From NCBI RefSeq assembly GCF_026339955.1, contig NZ_JAPEPW010000003.1, forward strand, positions 496,001 through 560,000: a stretch of 64,000 bases of DNA. Reading direction: 5' to 3'. The stretch is from Streptomyces sp. NBC_01549. Lineage in GTDB: Bacteria; Actinomycetota; Actinomycetes; Streptomycetales; Streptomycetaceae. How positions within the stretch are numbered: position 1 is the stretch's first letter; each line of letters opens with the position of its first letter. Below, in pieces: positions 53,793 to 62,413 of the stretch. The notes beneath the pieces are model-generated. The model was not told the DNA's origin, did not search any database, and saw only the letters and a program-made list of their open reading frames with translations. Both the position numbers and the translations under genes were made by a program.

Positions 53793-54722
53793 TCAGACCG
53801 CCACCGCGCGGCGTGCCTCAAGCGCGGCGATGGCCCGTCGCATGTCGGCGCGCACCTGGGCGTCGTGCTCGGCGGAGAGCCGGCCGCGCGGCGGGCGGCA
53901 CGGGCCGCCGTACCGGCCGACCATCTCCATGCCGAGCTTGATGGCCTGCACGAACTCGGTGCGCGAGTCCCACCGGAACACCGCGACGAGGTGCTTGTAG
54001 AGCTCCCGGGCCTCCTCGAAGCGCCCGGCCAGCATGTGGTCGTAGATCGCCACCGACTCGGCCGGGAAGGTGTTGGGGAAGCCCGCGAACCAGCCGACCG
54101 CCCCATCGGCCATCAGCTCGAACAGGACATCGTCGGCGCCGGCCACGACGTCGATGTCGCACCGCTCGGCGATCTCGAACAACCGGCGCACGTCCCCACT
54201 GAATTCCTTGATCGCGGTCACGTTGGGCAGCTGGGCGATCTCGGCCACCAGGTCGGGGACGAGGTCGACCCTGGTGTCGACCGGGTTGTTGTAGATCATG
54301 ATCGGCAGCCCGACCTCGTCGATCTTCGTGTAGTGCTCGACGACCTGCTCGCGGCTGGCCCGGTACATCGTCGGCGGCAGCGCCAGCACGCCGTCGGCGC
54401 CGTCCTCGGCGGCCAGTTCGGTCCAGTGCCGGGCCTGGTGCCAGCCGGGCCCGTGCACCCCGGCCACCACGACGCCGCGCCCGCCGACCGCCTCGACGGC
54501 CACCTGGACGACCTTGCGACGCTCCGCGTCGGTCAGTGCGGAGTACTCGCCGAGCGATCCATTGGGACCGACGCCGTGGCAGCCCTCGTTGATGAGCCAG
54601 TCGCAGTGCTCCGCGTAACGGTCGTAGTCGACCTCCAGCCCGGAGGGGGCCGAGGGGTTCTCCTTGAAGGGCAGCGCGGTGGCGACGATCACCCCGCGCA
54701 GGTCAGTCGGTGTGGAACTCAT
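53793..54722 (-). CDS. DHDPS-family lyase, probable pyrroline-4-hydroxy-2-carboxylate deaminase
   Basis: A 309-residue (beta/alpha)8 protein; ATG 54722 overlaps the preceding stop. Schiff-base Lys172 lies in TAIKEFSGD and Tyr144 in LPIMIYNNPVDT, with the substrate loop GPNGSLGEYSALT, all as in DapA/NanA-type enzymes. Beside a hydroxyproline epimerase and D-hydroxyproline dehydrogenase, the likely reaction is deamination of 1-pyrroline-4-hydroxy-2-carboxylate to alpha-ketoglutarate semialdehyde. The final semialdehyde dehydrogenase is not in this window. Confidence 0.85.
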   Translation of the reverse strand: MSSTPTDLRGVIVATALPFKENPSAPSGLEVDYDRYAEHCDWLINEGCHGVGPNGSLGEYSALTDAERRKVVQVAVEAVGGRGVVVAGVHGPGWHQARHWTELAAEDGADGVLALPPTMYRASREQVVEHYTKIDEVGLPIMIYNNPVDTRVDLVPDLVAEIAQLPNVTAIKEFSGDVRRLFEIAERCDIDVVAGADDVLFELMADGAVGWFAGFPNTFPAESVAIYDHMLAGRFEEARELYKHLVAVFRWDSRTEFVQAIKLGMEMVGRYGGPCRPPRGRLSAEHDAQVRADMRRAIAALEARRAVAV

Positions 54723-56137
54723 GGGACGTCCTCTCGGTTGCTGGTACTGGTCGAAGCGGCAAGTTCGCCCAGGCGTACGGGGATCGCGACCGGTCGGTGG
54801 GCGGTACGGCCCGGGTCGAGCAGGCCAGGCTCGTTCGAACCGGTGAGCATGTCCTCGACCGTGCGGCCGCAGGTGCGGCCCTGGCACAGGCCCAGGCCGG
54901 CCCGGGTGGTCAGTTTGAGCGAGCGCAGCCCGCGGGATCCGGTCAGCTCCGCGGCCTGACGCAGGGCGCCCGCGGTGACGTCCTCGCAGCGGCACACCAC
55001 GGTGTCGTCGTCCACCCAGGAGCGCCAGCCGGGGCGGATGCCGTGCGCGGCGGCGAGCCGCGCGGCGAACTTCCGGAAGACCGCCCGCTCGTGGACCGCG
55101 CCCGGTGCGGGCGCACCCCCGGCGGCGACGGTCCCGGCGATCTCGCCCTCTGCCAGGGCCAGGTCGACGCCGCCGATGCCGGTCAGCTCGCCGGCGGTCA
55201 GGACCCCGGGCACCGACGTACGCTGCCGCTCGTCGACGGTGACCGCACCGTCCACGCCCACCGCGCAGCCGGCCGCTGTGGCAAGCTCGGTGCGCGGGAC
55301 GAAGCCATGGCTCACGCAGACGGCGTCGACCTCGATCCGTCGTTCGGTGCCGGGGATCGGCGTCCAGTCCCGGGTCAGGCGCGCCACGGTAACCGCCTCC
55401 ACGCGATCGATGCCGTGCGCCGCGACGACTGCTGCTCCGGTCCGGTACGGAATGCGGCGGGCGGCCAATTGGCAGGCATACCCGGCCAGTTCGCCGGCCT
55501 TGCGTCGAGCCGCGAGCAGCTGCCACGGCCGGGTTGCCCAGCCTCGGGCGAGCTGCGCCGGGCCGGCCGCCTCGACCACACCCGCGACCTCGGCGCCGAT
55601 CCGCAGCAGGCTGGAGACCACGGGCAGCAGGAACGGCCCGGCACCGGCCACTAGGACGCGGCGGCCGACGGCCACCCGCTCGCCCTTGGCCAGCGCCTGC
55701 GCCGCCCCGGCGGTGAAGACGCCGGGCAGGTCCCAGCCGTGGAACGGCAGGGTGCGCTCGTACGCCCCGGTCGCGAGCACCAGGGCCGCCGGATCGAAGG
55801 TACGCGGCTCGCGCCCCTGCCCGTCCGGTTCGCCGACGAACACGTGCACCAGCGGCGGGGCGTCATCACGCCGGTCGACCGACCAGACGTGCGCGCCTGT
55901 CACGACCTCGCAGCCTTCGTCGCCCAGCAGTTCGTCGCGCATTGCGACGAAGCGGTCCCAGCCGTGATGCCACAGCCGCTCGCTCGTGTCGGCACGCCCG
56001 CCTGGCAGATGCCGCCAGTACTGCCCGCCGACGTCGTCACCGGCTTCGAGCAGCACGACACGGGCGCCGTGGCGGCGGGCGGCCAGCGCCGCGGCCATCC
56101 CGGCCGGTCCGCCGCCCACGACGAGCACCTCAGTCAC
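54719..56137 (-). CDS. D-hydroxyproline dehydrogenase, large FAD subunit (OoxA/HcnB-like)
   Basis: A 472-residue protein with an N-terminal FAD motif VLVVGGGPAGMAAALAARRH, a second nucleotide-binding motif RRVLVAGAGPFLLPVVSSLL near residue 170, and a C-terminal [2Fe-2S] domain with CRCEDV and GLCQGRTCGRTV. This is the alpha subunit layout of multimeric octopine/nopaline oxidase-like and D-hydroxyproline dehydrogenases. It overlaps the small ferredoxin-like subunit upstream by 8 bp and the lyase downstream by 4 bp. Confidence 0.86.
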   Translation of the reverse strand: MTEVLVVGGGPAGMAAALAARRHGARVVLLEAGDDVGGQYWRHLPGGRADTSERLWHHGWDRFVAMRDELLGDEGCEVVTGAHVWSVDRRDDAPPLVHVFVGEPDGQGREPRTFDPAALVLATGAYERTLPFHGWDLPGVFTAGAAQALAKGERVAVGRRVLVAGAGPFLLPVVSSLLRIGAEVAGVVEAAGPAQLARGWATRPWQLLAARRKAGELAGYACQLAARRIPYRTGAAVVAAHGIDRVEAVTVARLTRDWTPIPGTERRIEVDAVCVSHGFVPRTELATAAGCAVGVDGAVTVDERQRTSVPGVLTAGELTGIGGVDLALAEGEIAGTVAAGGAPAPGAVHERAVFRKFAARLAAAHGIRPGWRSWVDDDTVVCRCEDVTAGALRQAAELTGSRGLRSLKLTTRAGLGLCQGRTCGRTVEDMLTGSNEPGLLDPGRTAHRPVAIPVRLGELAASTSTSNREDVP

Positions 56138-56387
56138 GATCGTCCTCCTGCAGGTCGACCTTGTCGCCGTCCACGGCCCGCCGCTGGCAGGCCCGCACGT
56201 CGCGCAGGCCGTTGACGGTCACCAGGCAGTCGAAGCAGGCGCCGATCCCGCAAAAGACACCGCGGGGGCGGCCGGTGCGGGTACGCCGCCAGGCCACCCG
56301 CCCGTCGGCCAGCAGCAGCCCGGCGATGCTCTGCCCGGCCAGGCCGGCGATCCGGTCCCCGTCGACCTCGATATGTATCCCCGTCAT
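56130..56387 (-). CDS. [2Fe-2S] small subunit of the D-hydroxyproline dehydrogenase
   Basis: An 85-residue protein with the plant-type 2Fe-2S pattern CGIGACFDCLVTVNGLRDVRAC (C-x4-C-x2-C...C). Such HcnA-like subunits carry electrons between the two flavin subunits. ATG 56387 overlaps the upstream gene by 4 bp. Confidence 0.86.
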   Translation of the reverse strand: MTGIHIEVDGDRIAGLAGQSIAGLLLADGRVAWRRTRTGRPRGVFCGIGACFDCLVTVNGLRDVRACQRRAVDGDKVDLQEDDRD

Positions 56388-57574
56388 CGGGCGGCCCCTT
56401 CGAGGTGCGGCAGCAGGGTGGGACGGTCCAGGCGGAACTCGGCGGCCAGCGGATCTGCGGCACCGGCGAGGAGTTGGTCGCGCAGCAGTTCGGCGGTGGC
56501 CAGGCTCAGGCCGATCCCGGCGCCCTCATGCCCGGTTGCGTGCCACAGACCGGGCAGCCGCGGGTCGGCACCGATCACCGGCAGGTGGTCGGGGACGAAC
56601 GGTCGGAACCCTCCGTACGCGCGCATCACCTGCGTGTCGGCCAAGAAGGGGAACAGCAGCAATGCCTTGGCGGCCAGCGCGGCGAGCACCCGGGCCTCGA
56701 TCCGCTCGTCGAAGCCGCGGCGCTCCCGGGAGGAGCCGATCAGGACGGTCCCGCCGACGGTCGACTCGACCACGCTGGAGACCTGCAGGTCGGCCGAGCC
56801 CGAGCCGACCGCGCCCACGTAGTCGGCGTCGTACACCTTGTGCCGTATACGGGCCGGCATCCGGGAGGTGACCAGGACCGTGCCGCGACGCGGACGCACC
56901 GGGAGAAGAACGCCGAGCCGCTCGGCGACCAGGCCGGACCAGGGTCCGGCGGCGAGCACCACGGCGTCGGCGGGCAGGGTCGCGGAGGCGACCTGTACGC
57001 CGACAAGCCGGCCCGACGACAGCACCGGCCCAGTCACCTCGACGCCCTGTTGTACGCGCGCGCCGTGGCGGCGGGCCGCGGCCAGCAGCGCCTCGGTTGC
57101 GGCCACCGGTTGCACCTGCAGGTCCTCGGGGTAGTACACCGTGGCGGTGCTGTGCGGTGTCAGGTCGGGCTCAAGCTCATGAGCCCGGGCGTCGTCCACC
57201 GTCTCAGCCAGCACTCCGGCACCCCGCTGGGTGTCTGCGAACGTCAGCAGGGCCTCCGCGCCGGCCTCGGTCGTGGCGACCACCAGGCCGCCCTTGCGTT
57301 CCAGTTCGAGGCCGGGGAATCCGGCGGGGAGCTCGTCGCGCAGCTCGTCCTCGATCCGCGCCCAGGCAGCGAGCGAACGCTGCGCCAGCCGCAGCTCAGG
57401 GCCGGGCTCCTTGTCGGAGACGAGCAGATTGCCCTCGCCGCTGGCGGAGGTACCTCCGGCCGTAGGGCCGCGGTCGACGACGGTCACGTCACAGCCGGCG
57501 CGGACCAGGGCACGGGCTATCGCCGCGCCGACGATACCGGCGCCCACGACGACGATCCGAAGAGGATTGGACAC
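56384..57574 (-). CDS. D-hydroxyproline dehydrogenase, DadA-like FAD subunit
   Basis: A 396-residue protein from GTG 57574. FAD motif RIVVVGAGIVGAAIARALVR at the N-terminus; DAO-type substrate domain and the C-terminal closing motif DHLPVIGADPRLPGLWHATG HEGAGIGLS. It would oxidise cis-4-hydroxy-D-proline to the pyrroline, passing electrons to the 2Fe-2S and OoxA-like subunits. No RBS is visible; a -10-like CATAGT ends six bases before the GTG, so the mRNA may be leaderless. First gene of the catabolic operon. Confidence 0.86.
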   Translation of the reverse strand: MSNPLRIVVVGAGIVGAAIARALVRAGCDVTVVDRGPTAGGTSASGEGNLLVSDKEPGPELRLAQRSLAAWARIEDELRDELPAGFPGLELERKGGLVVATTEAGAEALLTFADTQRGAGVLAETVDDARAHELEPDLTPHSTATVYYPEDLQVQPVAATEALLAAARRHGARVQQGVEVTGPVLSSGRLVGVQVASATLPADAVVLAAGPWSGLVAERLGVLLPVRPRRGTVLVTSRMPARIRHKVYDADYVGAVGSGSADLQVSSVVESTVGGTVLIGSSRERRGFDERIEARVLAALAAKALLLFPFLADTQVMRAYGGFRPFVPDHLPVIGADPRLPGLWHATGHEGAGIGLSLATAELLRDQLLAGAADPLAAEFRLDRPTLLPHLEGAAR

Positions 57575-57612
57575 AGCAGTACTATGTCACATGTCCCGTT
57601 GTAATGGGAGCG
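57575..57612 (-). promoter_or_regulatory. promoter/operator of the hydroxyproline catabolic operon
   Basis: A perfect ATGTCACAT (ATGT-C-ACAT, 57584-57592) overlaps the presumed -10 region (CATAGT on the minus strand) just before GTG 57574. A repressor bound here would block transcription directly. The core matches sites before the regulator gene and the transport operon. Confidence 0.5.
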
Positions 57613-57912
57613 GCCCAGATGCGAAGCAGTGCGGTCCACTTCTTCCAGCACGCCGCGGACGGCCTCGGTGACTAGTTCCAGCCGGGTCTCAAGTCGCGCA
57701 CCGCGGCCAAGACGTGGGCGGAGTCGGCAGGCTGCGTGGTGCGCTCGCTCACGAGTCCGGCCTCCATCAGGCGCGCGAGCGCCGGATCGAGAAGACGGTC
57801 GGCGCGTCGTCCTGGGCGAAGCACTCGCGGAAGTCGGCCGGCACGCTGAATGGAAAATCCACCAGGTCACGGGCATGCTGGCGCGTTCGTTGGCCAGAGC
57901 TTCCGATGGCGG
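57613..57912. other. no recognisable gene
   Basis: Between the catabolic operon and the IS110 remnant. Short frames on both strands carry no recognisable family sense. Confidence 0.35.
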
Positions 57913-58050
57913 TCAGCTTGCGGGGGCAAGGGTGACGTCGTGGCCAAGCGCGTTGAGCTGGCGTACAAGGTCGCGGGTGCGGCGTTTCGGGTCAATCAGG
58001 CGTTGGCGGTAGTCGGAGCCGAGGTCATGGAACGTGGTGTCGGGATCATT
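57913..58050 (-). pseudogene. IS110-type transposase, C-terminal remnant
   Basis: The minus strand reads NDPDTTFHDLGSDYRQRLID PKRRTRDLVRQLNALGHDVT LAPAS and stops at 57913. The pattern FxDLGxDYxxxRxxPxRRxRDxxRQLxALG is the typical C-terminal end of an IS110-like group. Its upstream part is replaced by a group II intron end. Confidence 0.5.
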
Positions 58051-58327
58051 GGTCGGGTGGCCCGAGGGAGTCTCGCCCTCGGGCTCCCACAGAACGGAGC
58101 GTGACAGTCTCCCGTCACTCCGCTCTTGTCACTCTGATCACCAGAAACACGGTGTCCATGCCCAGTGGGCGAAGAGCCTGGGATGCCGGCTGGTGATGCG
58201 CTGCCAGCACTTGTGGGCTGCCTTGAACGACCGAAATCGCTTGTACTTCTTGCGGATCCAGCGCATCAGGTAGGCACTGATACGCCGCAGGAGGGGCAGC
58301 AGTTCGGAGCGGTAGAACGCTCCGTAG
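58051..58327 (-). mobile_element. group II intron 3, 3' remnant
   Basis: Domain V (GAGCGGAGTGACGGGAG / CACGCTCCGTTC) and a domain VI stem (GAGCCCGAGGG / CCCTCGGGC) lie next to the last 60 residues of a maturase (YGAFYRSELLPLLRRISAYL MRWIRKKYKRFRSFKAAHKC ... to 58138). The 5' part, with domain I and the RT, is removed by the IS6 element at 58328. Its 3' exon is the IS110 remnant. Confidence 0.8.
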
Positions 58328-59482
58328 GGCGCTGTCACGTTGGCTGACCGGGTGGGATGATCTTCGGGTTGATCTGCTGTAGGGGGGTTGTCGGTGGGGA
58401 GTGCGTCGCCGTCGTACAGGGGGCACCGGTACCCGGTCGAGGTGATCTCGCACTGTGTGTGGCTGTACTTCCGCTTCCCGCTCAGCTTCCGCGAGGTCGA
58501 GGAGCTGATGCTCCAGCGAGGCGTCATCGTCTCCTACGAAACGATCCGCCGCTGGTGCGCCACGTTCGGCCAGGCCTACGCGAACGGACTGCGCCGCCGC
58601 CGTCCCCGGCCCGGGGATAAATGGCATCTGGACGAGGTGTTCATCAAGGTCAACGGGGAGCTGAAGTACCTGTGGCGGGCCGTCGACCAGGACGGCAACG
58701 TGCTCGACATCCTCGTGCAGAACCGGCGGGACAAGGCCGCGGCCCGGCGCTTCTTCCGCCGTCTGATGAAGAGGACGCGTGCGGTGCCGCGGGTGGTCGT
58801 CACGGACAAGCTCCGTTCCTACGGCGCGGCCCACCGTGAGGTCATGCCCTCCGTCGAGCACCGCTCGCACAAGGGACTGAACAACCGGGCCGAGAACAGC
58901 CACCAGCCCACCAGGCAGCGTGAACGCGCGATGAAGGACTTCCGCAGTACCGGTGGAGCCCAGCGGTTCCTGTCCGCGTTCAGCGGCATCTCACCCCACT
59001 TCCGACCCCACCGCCACCTGATGACAGCCTCCGACCACCAAGCCGAGATGACCATCCGCTTCGCCATCTGGGACCAGATCACCGGCACTGCCAGCCTGCC
59101 CGCCACGGCCTGAACACAGGCCCGGACCGCAGACCCACCACACCCCGACGCACCATCAGACAGCCACGCACCCAACAACGTGACAACGCCCGCTGCGCCA
59201 TCGAACGGTACGTCGGACTGCCCGCCTCCTCCCGCAGCTTGCGTAACTCGCCAGCACACCGCTGTATCGGCCCGCACTCGGTTCGAGCGGACTCTCCGGA
59301 CGCCCAGCCATCAACAGCTCCCCCATTGCCCTCCCGCTTCCCGCGTGGATGCGGGGCAACGGTTCGACAAGCTACGCGGCCGCGACAGGAGGGCAATCCG
59401 CAGGCGCATACTCCTCACGGACGCCCCTCCACCATCATCGACCCGAAGATCATCCCGCCCGGTCAGCCAACGTGACGGCGCC
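58328..59482 (+). mobile_element. IS6-family element
   Basis: The inverted repeats run over about 40 bp (GGCGCTGTCACGTTGGCTGA inward from the left; GGCGCCGTCACGTTGGCTGA inward from the right), continuing CCGGG(T/C)GGGATGATCTTCGG. One transposase. The 3' part (59114-59440) is non-coding. No target repeat is seen, consistent with a rearrangement when it truncated the intron. Confidence 0.8.
58388..59113 (+). CDS. IS6-family transposase
   Basis: A 241-residue protein, probably from TTG 58388 behind AGGGGGG. It has SFREVEELMLQRGVIVSYET IRRWC (HTH), then the DDE core DKWHLDEVFIKVNGELKYLW, VVTDKLRSYGAAHREVMPSV and NRAENSHQPTRQRERAMKDF. Complete. Confidence 0.9.
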   Translation: MSVGSASPSYRGHRYPVEVISHCVWLYFRFPLSFREVEELMLQRGVIVSYETIRRWCATFGQAYANGLRRRRPRPGDKWHLDEVFIKVNGELKYLWRAVDQDGNVLDILVQNRRDKAAARRFFRRLMKRTRAVPRVVVTDKLRSYGAAHREVMPSVEHRSHKGLNNRAENSHQPTRQRERAMKDFRSTGGAQRFLSAFSGISPHFRPHRHLMTASDHQAEMTIRFAIWDQITGTASLPATA

Positions 59483-59720
59483 CGAGGATGTGCTTGAGCA
59501 CGCCCGCCGTCGCCCAGCGGGCGAAGAACCCGAACACGGTCCGCCAGGGGATGCCGAAGTCGCAGGGAGCGCACGCCACTTGGTGTCGTTGTCGCACGGC
59601 TTCGTGAGGCAGCGGCAGGTCAGACAGTGCCCTGGCCTGCCACTCCGTGGCATAGTCAACTGCCGTGAGTTTCCTGCGGAGTCCAGCCTGCTGGTGACCG
59701 TGTGTGGTCGCCGGGTGCGT
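59483..59720 (-). pseudogene. degenerate IS5-type transposase remnant
   Basis: The minus strand carries DFGIPWRTVFGFFARWATAG VLKHIL, matching the N-terminal region of IS5-type transposases, followed by frame-broken sequence. It directly borders the IS6 element. Confidence 0.45.
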
Positions 59721-59858
59721 ATCGGCACCAGGTCCCGTCGCGCGGCCATCCCCGACGGCCGCCGGCACGACGCTGTCCTGGGCGAGCTGCCGCAGCCCGT
59801 GCGACGGGCGCCTCCGCCCGCACGCAACCATTCGGCGTCCGGTGGGTCTTATCCGGTT

Positions 59859-61232
59859 ATGAGGATTCAGTGGGCGGAGCGGACGCGACGGTATGCGGCA
59901 GTGCTGTGTGCCCTGGTGCTGACGGCGGCCGCGGCGTGCGCCCTCACTTTGAGGGCCCACCAGCGAACGCAGGCCCCCGAGGCCGTGCTGACGTTCCGGT
60001 CCGTGCTGAACACGTTCTACCTGCCGCGCTACACCTCGCCCAACCATGCCCCCTGGCCCGCCGCATACCGGATCCGTCTGGCGGCGGCCGCGGCCTCACC
60101 CGGAGGGAGCCAGGGGTTCGCCCATCGGGTCGAGGCGGATTTCGACCTGTCCGTCTTCAAGGGGAAGGCCGACATCTGGGGGGAGAACAAGGCTTACGGC
60201 TGCGCCCGGTTGGGCTTTCGCGTGACCTGCGCGCTGCCGGACATCAAGTACGGGCAGGAGGCTGATTTCCTTCCCTTCCAGGTGAAGCCGAAGCCCGGTG
60301 CGGCCCTCGGCTCGGCCGGAACCATCGTGGTGACCGTGCACAGCGCCGACGCGCCCACCATTCTGCACACCACTCGCGTGCTGGTCGGCTCGCCGTATCT
60401 GACCACCCGGCACAAGAAACTGGCGGGGGTGCGCCCTGGGGGCGAGGTGCGGCTGACCCCCGCCTTCGGCAACCAGGGGGACACCGGTGTCGACGGCGGC
60501 ATCACCGTCGTGATGGACGCGGACGGCAGCACCCTGCTGCCCCGGTACCGTAACTGCCGCTACAACAAGGCGGCAGTGGCCACCAGGGCACAGTGTGACT
60601 TTCCCGGCCCGCTGCCCGCGGGAACGGCGTACGAGACAGACCACCCGATCATCGCCGTGACCGGCCGGGCCACGAGGAGCGGCAGCCTTCACTACAGCGT
60701 GTGGCCCACCACTGATATCGACGGTCCTGCACAGCTTCCCGGGCCGACTGCGCGCGGCACCGGTGAACGGCTGCGGCTTCGCCCGGTGAACGGCAGCGCG
60801 TTCACCGGGGCCGATCTGCGCATCAGCCGGGGAGCCTCCGGGGAACTGGACTTCGAGACCACGCGGGGCAACGACGTGGAGGCGATCGGCTTTACCATCA
60901 GGGGCAAGGTGGGCCAGGAGGTCCGGACCGAGGTGCCATATCCGAGGAGCTACCCGGGCAACACGATGTGGGTGACTCTCCCCGCCGGTGTCAGCCTTGT
61001 CACCAGGTCACCGGAGCTGGAAAACGACGACTCCTACTGCCGGAACGGCCCAGCGAAGAGTGGGCCCGTCGCCTGCGGGCCGGGGGAACCGCCCTACGCC
61101 ATCGTCCTGCTGGTGCATATCGACAAGCGCGTCGAAAGAGCCCGCGGCAGTGTCACGGCCCCGCCCGGTACCGCCGCCGACCCGGACCCCGGCAATAACA
61201 CGGCCCCGGTGACCGTGGACTACACCTCGTGA
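59859..61232 (+). CDS. secreted orphan protein with a membrane anchor or signal peptide
   Basis: A 457-residue protein from ATG 59859 (MRIQWAERTRRYAAVLCALV). Residues 12-32 are a hydrophobic helix (YAAVLCALVLTAAAACALTL) read as a signal peptide or anchor; a Cys follows, but without a clear lipobox. The rest is beta-rich with Gly/Thr and paired Cys (NKAYGCARLGFRVTCALPDI, RNCRYNKAAVATRAQCDFPG, YCRNGPAKSGPVACGPGE). It ends in the DUF11-like PPGTAADPDPGNNTAPVTVD, common in Streptomyces surface proteins. Function unknown. Confidence 0.7.
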   Translation: MRIQWAERTRRYAAVLCALVLTAAAACALTLRAHQRTQAPEAVLTFRSVLNTFYLPRYTSPNHAPWPAAYRIRLAAAAASPGGSQGFAHRVEADFDLSVFKGKADIWGENKAYGCARLGFRVTCALPDIKYGQEADFLPFQVKPKPGAALGSAGTIVVTVHSADAPTILHTTRVLVGSPYLTTRHKKLAGVRPGGEVRLTPAFGNQGDTGVDGGITVVMDADGSTLLPRYRNCRYNKAAVATRAQCDFPGPLPAGTAYETDHPIIAVTGRATRSGSLHYSVWPTTDIDGPAQLPGPTARGTGERLRLRPVNGSAFTGADLRISRGASGELDFETTRGNDVEAIGFTIRGKVGQEVRTEVPYPRSYPGNTMWVTLPAGVSLVTRSPELENDDSYCRNGPAKSGPVACGPGEPPYAIVLLVHIDKRVERARGSVTAPPGTAADPDPGNNTAPVTVDYTS

Positions 61233-61293
61233 CCGCCCGGTGCCGTCTCCTGCCCCCTGTGGCGCGTATGTCGGCCGCCTCTGCGCCAGCCCC

Positions 61294-61330
61294 GGCCGTG
61301 GCCGTGGCCGTGGCCGTGGCCGTGGCCGTG
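61294..61330. repeat. hexanucleotide tandem repeat GGCCGT
   Basis: Six units of GGCCGT in a row, near the 3' end of the serine dehydratase pseudogene. On the minus strand it reads as alternating Thr-Ala. Probably a slippage product. Confidence 0.8.
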
Positions 61331-61399
61331 AGGAAGATCGAGCGGTCCCAGGACCTCAGCGTTCGGCGACCGCACTGCGGGCACAAAGTCCACATTCCT

Positions 61400-62413
61400 T
61401 GTCCGTCCGTATCACCGTCATGGCCGGGCCGGGGCTTCACAGCGGCCATCGATCCGGCGCCGGACATGGATGCGTTCTGTTTGAAGAGGATGCCGATCGC
61501 GGCGGCGGTCAGCAGGAAGCGCACGACGCCGCCGTCGTCGGCGTCGGGTACGAATCGCGCGTAGTAGTGCGGTACGGCGGGCACGATGCCAGCCGCCCCG
61601 TTGGTCCGGGCGGTCACGATGCTGCCGCCGGAGGCGTTTTCCTCATTGACGACCAGGGCAAACAGGTCCACCCAGTCCATGACCTGGAGGGCATCCCGCT
61701 CCCCGCTTCGAGTTGAGGTCCTGGAACAGCGCCGATTGCCCGGCGCGGCACCCGCAGGCCGCCCGGCAGCACGCCTTCACGCCGCCATCCGCGCTCCACG
61801 GACGCCTGCATGACGGACCACAGGTGCGGCAGTCCCGTCCGCACCTCGGCCTCGGGGCGCCAGGCCAGCTCGTTGGCGAGCAGGATGTCACTGACGGCGA
61901 GGCCTTCCCGTTCTCAGTGCACGAGCAGTCCGGCTCCCGAGCCGAAGGGAAAACGCACCCGTGTAGTGTCCACGACGACACGGTCGGCGCCGCTTGCGCC
62001 CTCGTCGACGACGAAGCCGCCCCCACCGAGTAGTAGCTCCGTTCGTCGAGCGCCCGGGGCCGTCGTCGGTGAAAGCGTAAAACACCATGCCGTTGGCGTG
62101 CGGGGGCAGGGACCTACGCCGGTGCAGCACCAGGTCGGCAGCGCTGTCGAAGCCGATCCGGTGCTTGCCAGCCAGGAGCAGGGTGCGGCTGTCGCGCACC
62201 TGCGCGACCCGGCTGTCGGCCCGGTCGGCGTCGACGGTGGCGGGGTCCTCGTCCTCGAAGCCGAGCACGACGGCCTTGTCCGAGCCGTGTCCGTGACCGG
62301 TCGCGCCAAGCGACCCGAACAGTTCGGCCCGCACCCGGCTGACGGAGGGCAGGAGGCCCTCCTCGTCCAGGAGCCTGACGAAGCGCCGGGCGGCCCGCAT
62401 CGGCCGCACCGAC
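61400..62413 (-). pseudogene. sdaA: L-serine dehydratase (SdaA type), frameshifted
   Basis: The sense runs N to C on the minus strand through several frames: VRPMRAARRFVRLLDEEGLL ... VRAELFGSLGATGHGHGSDK AVVLGFE and LVLHRRRSLPPHANGMVF (frame 1); LWSVMQASVERGWRREGVLP GGLRVPRR (another); MDWVDLFALVVNEENASGGS IVTARTNGAAGIVPAVPHYY ... GILFKQNASMSGA (a third). After SMSGA the segment holding the conserved iron-sulfur Cys (GCQGEVG) is deleted. The 5' end is cut at the integrase fragment. Clearly non-functional. Confidence 0.8.

Noticed and set aside
61294..61330. CRISPR-like array
   Set aside because: A simple hexanucleotide repeat without spacers; no cas genes or repeat-spacer structure were seen anywhere in the window.
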